Assembly: GCA_023101885.1 (NCBI GenBank) | Contig: JALPQD010000388.1 | Span: 1,877,001 to 1,941,000 of the forward strand | Length of the DNA stretch: 64,000 nt | Source of the DNA: Typhlomys cinereus | Taxonomy: Eukaryota > Chordata > Mammalia > Rodentia > Platacanthomyidae | Reading direction: 5' to 3' | Part shown: positions 59,763 to 64,000 of the stretch, one piece after another | Layout: every line of letters begins with the position of its first letter | Position numbering within the stretch: position 1 is the stretch's first letter | The notes under the pieces: model-generated | What the model was told of the DNA's origin: nothing | The model's database searches: none | The model's input: the letters and a program-made list of their open reading frames with translations, nothing else | Position numbers and translations under genes: made by a program

Positions 59763-60448
59763 AACAGCTCAAGAAGAGACACAAAGTAGTCCCTAGGGGC
59801 AGAATCGAATCAGCATCCAGTTCCTTAGTGTCACTTGCTGGCACGTGTCTCTCAATAGCAGACTGTGGTGTGGTGAGATTGGTGTGCACATGTGTGCCTT
59901 ATAAATTAATGTGTTGTGTCTCAGGTATTATTGTAGTTTTGCAAGACTCTGAGTTCAAGAATATAGCTCTGAAGCCGTGTCTAGGACATATGTCCTGGTT
60001 TCCAGTATGGCTTTGGCTAGCTATGAGCAATATCAGACTCTGGAAGATTTCCTTTGTTAAGGGAATAGAGAGCAAAAGCTGCAGAATCCTGCACAATAGC
60101 TGTATAGACACCACTTTAAGAAACTACTGCCTTCTAACTATGTGTAGATATTTGTAGTCGCTATTAGTACTGATCACAACTGACGACATTGTAATGAGCC
60201 TGAGTCACTATATCTTATTCAACTGGCATTCTCTGAACAGTCTAGGCTTCCACTACAAAAGCCATTCTTGGATAACTTGCAAGAGTTGACTGTAACACCA
60301 AACTCAAGGAAGATGCAGCAAATGGGACATATGACACTGATGAAGGAAGAGTAATTCTCCATGACTGAGCACAAAGAGATGGAACTTTACAACTTGCCTG
60401 AAAAAAATGATCAAAACGACAAGTGTAAAAAAAAAAAAAAAAAAAAAA
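59763..60448. other. Unrecognised sequence ending in an orphan A22 run
   Basis: Nothing recognised upstream, but a 22-base A run at 60427-60448 ends a segment without SINE or L1 hallmarks. It could be the tail of an unidentified retrocopy on the plus strand. No AATAAA close by and no clear duplication. Confidence 0.35.
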
Positions 60449-60927
60449 CAACTCAGCAGGCTATAATATCAAACAGAGAGTAAAGTCCGTGAAATCTGAG
60501 AAAAATACATAACCTGAATGACAAATCCAATAAAGACAGGTTATTTTGCAAGGAGTCAACTAGGTATCTTGAACCTGAACATTTGTCAACAAAAATATGA
60601 GGGTTGATACTAAATCAATAATTAATAACATTAGAAGTTGTTAATGTTGTTACTAACATAGGAATTTATAGGGTAGAATTATGGTACACTGGGGTCCAAA
60701 TATTCCAAAATGGCAGCATGTATGTTAAAGCAGGTCACCCATTTTTTTTTTTTCTGAAGAGTAAGAACTGTTTATACCTTGCCAAATTTTGAGGGGTTGG
60801 GGATTTGGGTCAGTCCCGCAGCATGTGTAAAAAGCATAAGATCTTGGAATTGGTGCCCAAGACCAAAAAACAAAGTTACCAAGATTTTTGCCTTAAATTT
60901 TTTTATTAAGAATTCAAGAATAATGGA
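60449..60927. other. Unrecognised sequence
   Basis: About 480 bases with a T run at 60741-60753. Nothing recognised. Confidence 0.5.
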
Positions 60928-61125
60928 TTCCTGGCTGGGACGAAGTTTCAGCTTGTAAAGTCCCTTGCCACTAAGCCTAATGAATGGGGGTTCAATCTCC
61001 AGAAAACACTGGAAGGAGAGAAGAAGAACCAACTCTTGGAAATTGCCCCGTGATTTACACATTGTTGTAGTAATATGGCCTTTTTGCATAAAATAAGAAT
61101 ATAAATACTTTTTAAAAATAAAAAT
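60928..61125 (+). mobile_element. B3-like SINE relic
   Basis: TGGCTGGGACGAAGTTTCAG, AAGTCCCTTGCCACTAAGCC, GGGGTTCAATCTCCAGAAAA and GAGAAGAAGAACCAACTCTT follow B3 order, with an A-rich end near 61110-61130. Confidence 0.72.
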
Positions 61126-61373
61126 ATATACTTGAAAACTTCTGAAGCAGACTATATCAATGGGAAGAAAAACAATCTATGAACCTGAAAACTGTCTTCA
61201 AGGTGATTTAGAGGAAAGAAAAGCACGACAAAGAGCAAATATAGACCCTGTGTTTAATAATCTAGTGATATTTGAGATCCTGAAGTGGATATTTTAACTT
61301 GAACACTGCATTTGATTCTGAATGAATAAAAGAGAAAGTCAGAGGGGCCTGAAGGAAAACCCTGTATTTCTGA
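61126..61373. other. Unrecognised sequence
   Basis: About 250 bases, nothing recognised. Confidence 0.5.
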
Positions 61374-61384
61374 CTGTATCCCAC

Positions 61385-61388
<4 letters not shown>

Positions 61389-61424
<36 letters not shown>

Positions 61425-61698
61425 TTTTTTTTATTATTATTTATTCAACTGTGTGTATGTGCGCGCGCGTGTCTGTGTGTGTGTGTGTATGTGTGTGTAG
61501 AACCACGGACGAATTCGCGAACCACCATGGACGCCTCCACCTCCTTCTGCCCCGGGATTCACAGGCTCCGCCCTACCAGGACCAGAAGCGCAGGCCGCCC
61601 CCGCTTCCGTCTGGCGTCTATACGTGGGATCTGGGATCCGAACTCGGGACCTTCCGCCTGCAAGGCGGAGGCTTAACCCCTGAGCCACCTCTCCAGCC
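61389..61698 (-). mobile_element. Youngest B2-superfamily SINE, intact, perfect duplication
   Basis: Minus strand: head GGGCTGGAGAGGTGGCTCAG (61679-61698) with A box TGGCTCAGGGG, B box in CCCGAGTTCGGATCCCAG, a CpG-rich core, CA/CG-rich end, TTGAATAAATAAT and a long tail seen as a 33-base T run (61387-61419). CTGTATCCCACACTT at 61374-61388 and 61699-61713 is identical, a perfect 15-bp target-site duplication. The long tail, perfect duplication and intact CpGs all indicate recent insertion. The head is tRNA-derived as in B2, but the body is unlike mouse B2 as I know it. Confidence 0.95.
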
Positions 61699-61713
61699 CT
61701 GTATCCCACACTT

Positions 61714-61907
61714 AATTGACCTCCTTGGCTGGATTATTAAAAAACTTGGTGCACCTTGGCAGTGACTATAGTTTTACCTCTTCTTTCTCAGTTTGCATTG
61801 GGCAAAAGATTAAATAGAAGCAGGATTCTTCTTTCTTATTTAGGGTTTGATTGGATCATACAACTCACTTTTTAATTTGAGCATTGCTTCAGAAATGATG
61901 TCTGCAG
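61714..61907. other. Unrecognised sequence
   Basis: About 190 bases, nothing recognised. Confidence 0.5.
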
Positions 61908-62135
61908 TTTACTTTTTTAAAATTTTATTTTATTTATTTTTTGGTATTTATTTTTTCTTTAATAGAGGAAAAAGAGAGAGAGAGAGAAAAAAAAAGAGAA
62001 AGCAGGATGAGACATCAGGGGCTAATTCTCTCCTCCCACCTTGTGGACGTCCAGGGAGCAAAGTAGGATTGCCAGGTTTACAAGAAGGCACCTTACCCAC
62101 TGCAATACCTTACCAGTTTCTCCAAAAGCTTGTAA
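61908..62135 (-). mobile_element. B3-like SINE with GA-rich end
   Basis: CCACCTTGTGGACGTCCAG, CAAGAAGGCACCTTACCCAC and ATACCTTACCAGTTTCTCC read as the complement of a B3-like head and body; the A-rich end is at 61908-61950 and a GA/A tract at 61970-62000. Confidence 0.6.
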
Positions 62136-62224
62136 TAAAGAATTTAATTACCACCTCCTCCGATAAATATCATTTACATTTTTAAGCATGTACCTTTGTA
62201 AAAAATTCCAAAACATAACCAAAA

Positions 62225-62610
62225 CACCAGACCAAAAAGGAAGCATGTTACCCTACTGGATATTGCCAACTTCCTGACCACAGCATACACCATTGTGCAG
62301 TCACACCAGCCATGCGTGGTCTACCTGCCGCACAGCCTCACAAATAGAATAAGCTATCAAACTTTTGGATGTGGGCTGACTGGTGAGGAACTGCTTGTGT
62401 TGAAGTTTCAATTTGCGTTTTTCTGTATGTAAATATGAATAAGCATGGTTTCGGTTTCCATGTGATTAAAGGCCACTTACAGTTTTTCTCCCCCCCCCAT
62501 GAGTTCTGTTTTTCTTTTGTCCTTCATCCTGTAAGGCAATTGAGTTTTTCTTTTGGGTTTTTAGGTCTTTAAGTAATAATTAAGCCTTGACTGTGACAGA
62601 AAGCAGAAAT
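62225..62610 (-). mobile_element. Ancient L1 fragment, antisense
   Basis: CACCATTGTGCAGTCACACC, GAAGTTTCAATTTGCGTTTT and ATGTGATTAAAGGCCACTTA follow, at low identity, the complement of the L1 ORF2 C-terminal segment. Confidence 0.55.
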
Positions 62611-63944
62611 ACTCAATTTCACATTGTCGTCTGCTCTTTTCCTTTGTCCTGGTGTTTTTTCTTGGATTTTTTTTTCATCATCATGTAATTTAATGTATGT
62701 TACTTCAATCAGAAGCTGACTTTAAATTAGATGCTGACAGGAAGTGTCCCTGTGGAGGTGGCATTCAGTCTCAACATCCTGACAATAAGGCAAATACTTT
62801 TCTAGGTTTGTCAGTACTAGCTTATTACTCGGAACTGAAACTCGTAGTGATAAAGCCAAGAAAGTCCCTTGCAAACGAAAATGAGTTAATTATGAAAGTA
62901 TGGGACATTGTAAATCTCCACAAGAAAACCCTAAAGGCCCGTAAAAACTGCAATAAACTGTTGCTGTTTGCTTTGCCTATACTATAAAAACGTTGCAAAA
63001 CAGAGGGAAAATCTTAATGAGATAATTAGATAACAGGGCCCGATTGTGCAGATCACCTCGACATGGGTAGAATTGAGACAAGTTGCATTTATCCTAAAAG
63101 CTTTGCTGGTTATTGACAGACTTTAATACAGGGCAACATTCACATCTCTTGGAACATGTTTATCTGCCATTGATTGAGGATTGACTTTGGCTTCAGTTTC
63201 CAATCTTTACTTTCCAACCTCTTTATGTGAGAATCTTTATCTTTTATAGTGAATCTCTTCCACACGCAAGAGTTCTATTTCCAGGTCCTCTGCAAAGGGT
63301 AAGGAAAAAATCTTTGTTGGATAAACAAATGGTAGAAGGGTTGAAAAGTAGTCTGTGATGCTCTCACATCAATTCTATAAAGAACTGCTCCAGAGAAACA
63401 CCTGACAAGATTCTGTTAAAAGCCAGAAAAACCCTGCAAGGAAGATATAACCTGTAAATCTATAGCTTCTCTCTCTTTCCTTACCCACCCTAATGCTTGG
63501 AGGAAAGTATTTCTAGGATTGCCTGATAATTGGATAGTACTATTATGACCAGATACTTTGAACTTTAAGCATAAAACACAAATGGTTTAGTTATTTTTTC
63601 AAAGCCTGCATATCACTATATTCTTCCAAGCCTTCTTTCTTATACCTTAAATGTACCTTACCTAGAATCCTTGGTTTTGCAATCACTTTAGAAAATTTGC
63701 TCAGCCCAGATGATTTAAGACCCTGAAGTCAAATAGAATGTAAGCTTTACATGTCGCTTATTAGAGTTCAGGTTGGAGGATGTAGGAGGTGAAGGGGATA
63801 GGTTTCATGGCACCATCCTCTTAGGACAGCAGCTTGCAGAGGTGGAGCTTGCATGATCTGGTTCTATTAATACCTCCTGTTCCTTTCACTGCTATGTGCA
63901 GCCCTTCTGAATACTGACAGAGAACTTAAGAAGGAGCAGGAGAC
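62611..63944. other. Unrecognised sequence with candidate conserved element
   Basis: The part 62640-63190 has few repeat signs, a 96-codon frame (62697-62987) without domain features, and CpGs in an AT-rich setting; see findings. The remainder has no recognised feature. Confidence 0.45.
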
Positions 63945-64000
63945 AGGGAAACTTGCGGAAGAAGGGGAGGCAAGATTGTAAGAGCCTAAAAATGGGGAGG
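63945..64000 (+). mobile_element. Start of an L1 3' UTR copy, cut by the window edge
   Basis: AAACTTGCGGAAGAAGGGG, GCAAGATTGTAAGAGCCTAA and AAATGGGGAGG match 21215-21270 and 35910-35960, so a 5'-truncated plus-strand L1 begins here and continues to the right. Confidence 0.85.

Noticed and set aside
61322..61765. 147-codon frame and similar frames at 5, 1239, 36602 and 59429
   Set aside because: They run through copies of the same SINE; shared peptide words come from the repeat, not from a gene family.
62697..62987. 96-codon frame as a small protein gene
   Set aside because: No domain, Kozak or splice support; kept only as part of a candidate conserved noncoding stretch.

Overview
The window looks like rodent nuclear DNA from a gene-poor region. 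It is AT-rich and full of interspersed repeats and microsatellites, and no open reading frame longer than about 170 codons is intact and host-like. B2-, B3- and B4-type SINEs, a B1-like relic, rodent-type L1 3' ends and MaLR LTRs together point to the rodent clade Myodonta (mouse-like rodents and jerboas/jumping mice). The youngest SINE here is a GC-rich B2-superfamily element whose body does not match the mouse or rat B2 I know, so I favour a less-studied lineage. That is inference. I find no bacterial, phage, CRISPR or operon-like content.

Layout. Bases 1-116 are a CpG-dense block with a good splice donor on the minus strand, possibly the 5' exon of a gene leaving the window to the left. 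From 0.1 to 3.3 kb lie three SINEs (two nested) and an inverted L1 3' UTR. From 3.3 to 18.7 kb is mostly unrecognised sequence with ancient MIR/B3/B4 relics, two L1 3' UTR insertions and a long TG repeat. At 18.7-21.7 kb sits a 5'-truncated L1 with a matching target-site duplication, split by a 1.29 kb LTR-type insertion that keeps a retroviral RNase H-like fragment. From 22 to 29.9 kb come a MaLR LTR carrying a SINE, an L1 3' end, MIR/L2 relics, an ERVL-type LTR and a TTCC array. From 33.4 to 39.8 kb three L1s of different ages follow one another, the first with an 87-bp inverted duplication. From 41.9 to 51 kb are ERVL-type LTRs, a quiet AT-rich stretch of 3.8 kb and a GATA/GACA array. From 51.6 to 62.6 kb old L1 fragments in both orientations alternate with SINEs, including two well-preserved young copies. 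The last 54 bases are the start of another L1 3' UTR.

There is no gene system to describe as a unit: the sequence records successive retrotransposon waves. Oldest are MIR, L2 and L1M relics. Next come B3/B4 and ERVL/MaLR LTRs, then rodent L1, and last the CpG-rich B2-superfamily SINE, one copy of which has a perfect 15-bp duplication and a 33-base tail. A few unique stretches with retained CpGs and homeodomain-like AT cores are flagged as possible regulatory elements; cross-species alignment would decide. I did not find a convincing undescribed biological system. The best leads are the lineage-specific SINE and the CpG-rich block at the left edge.
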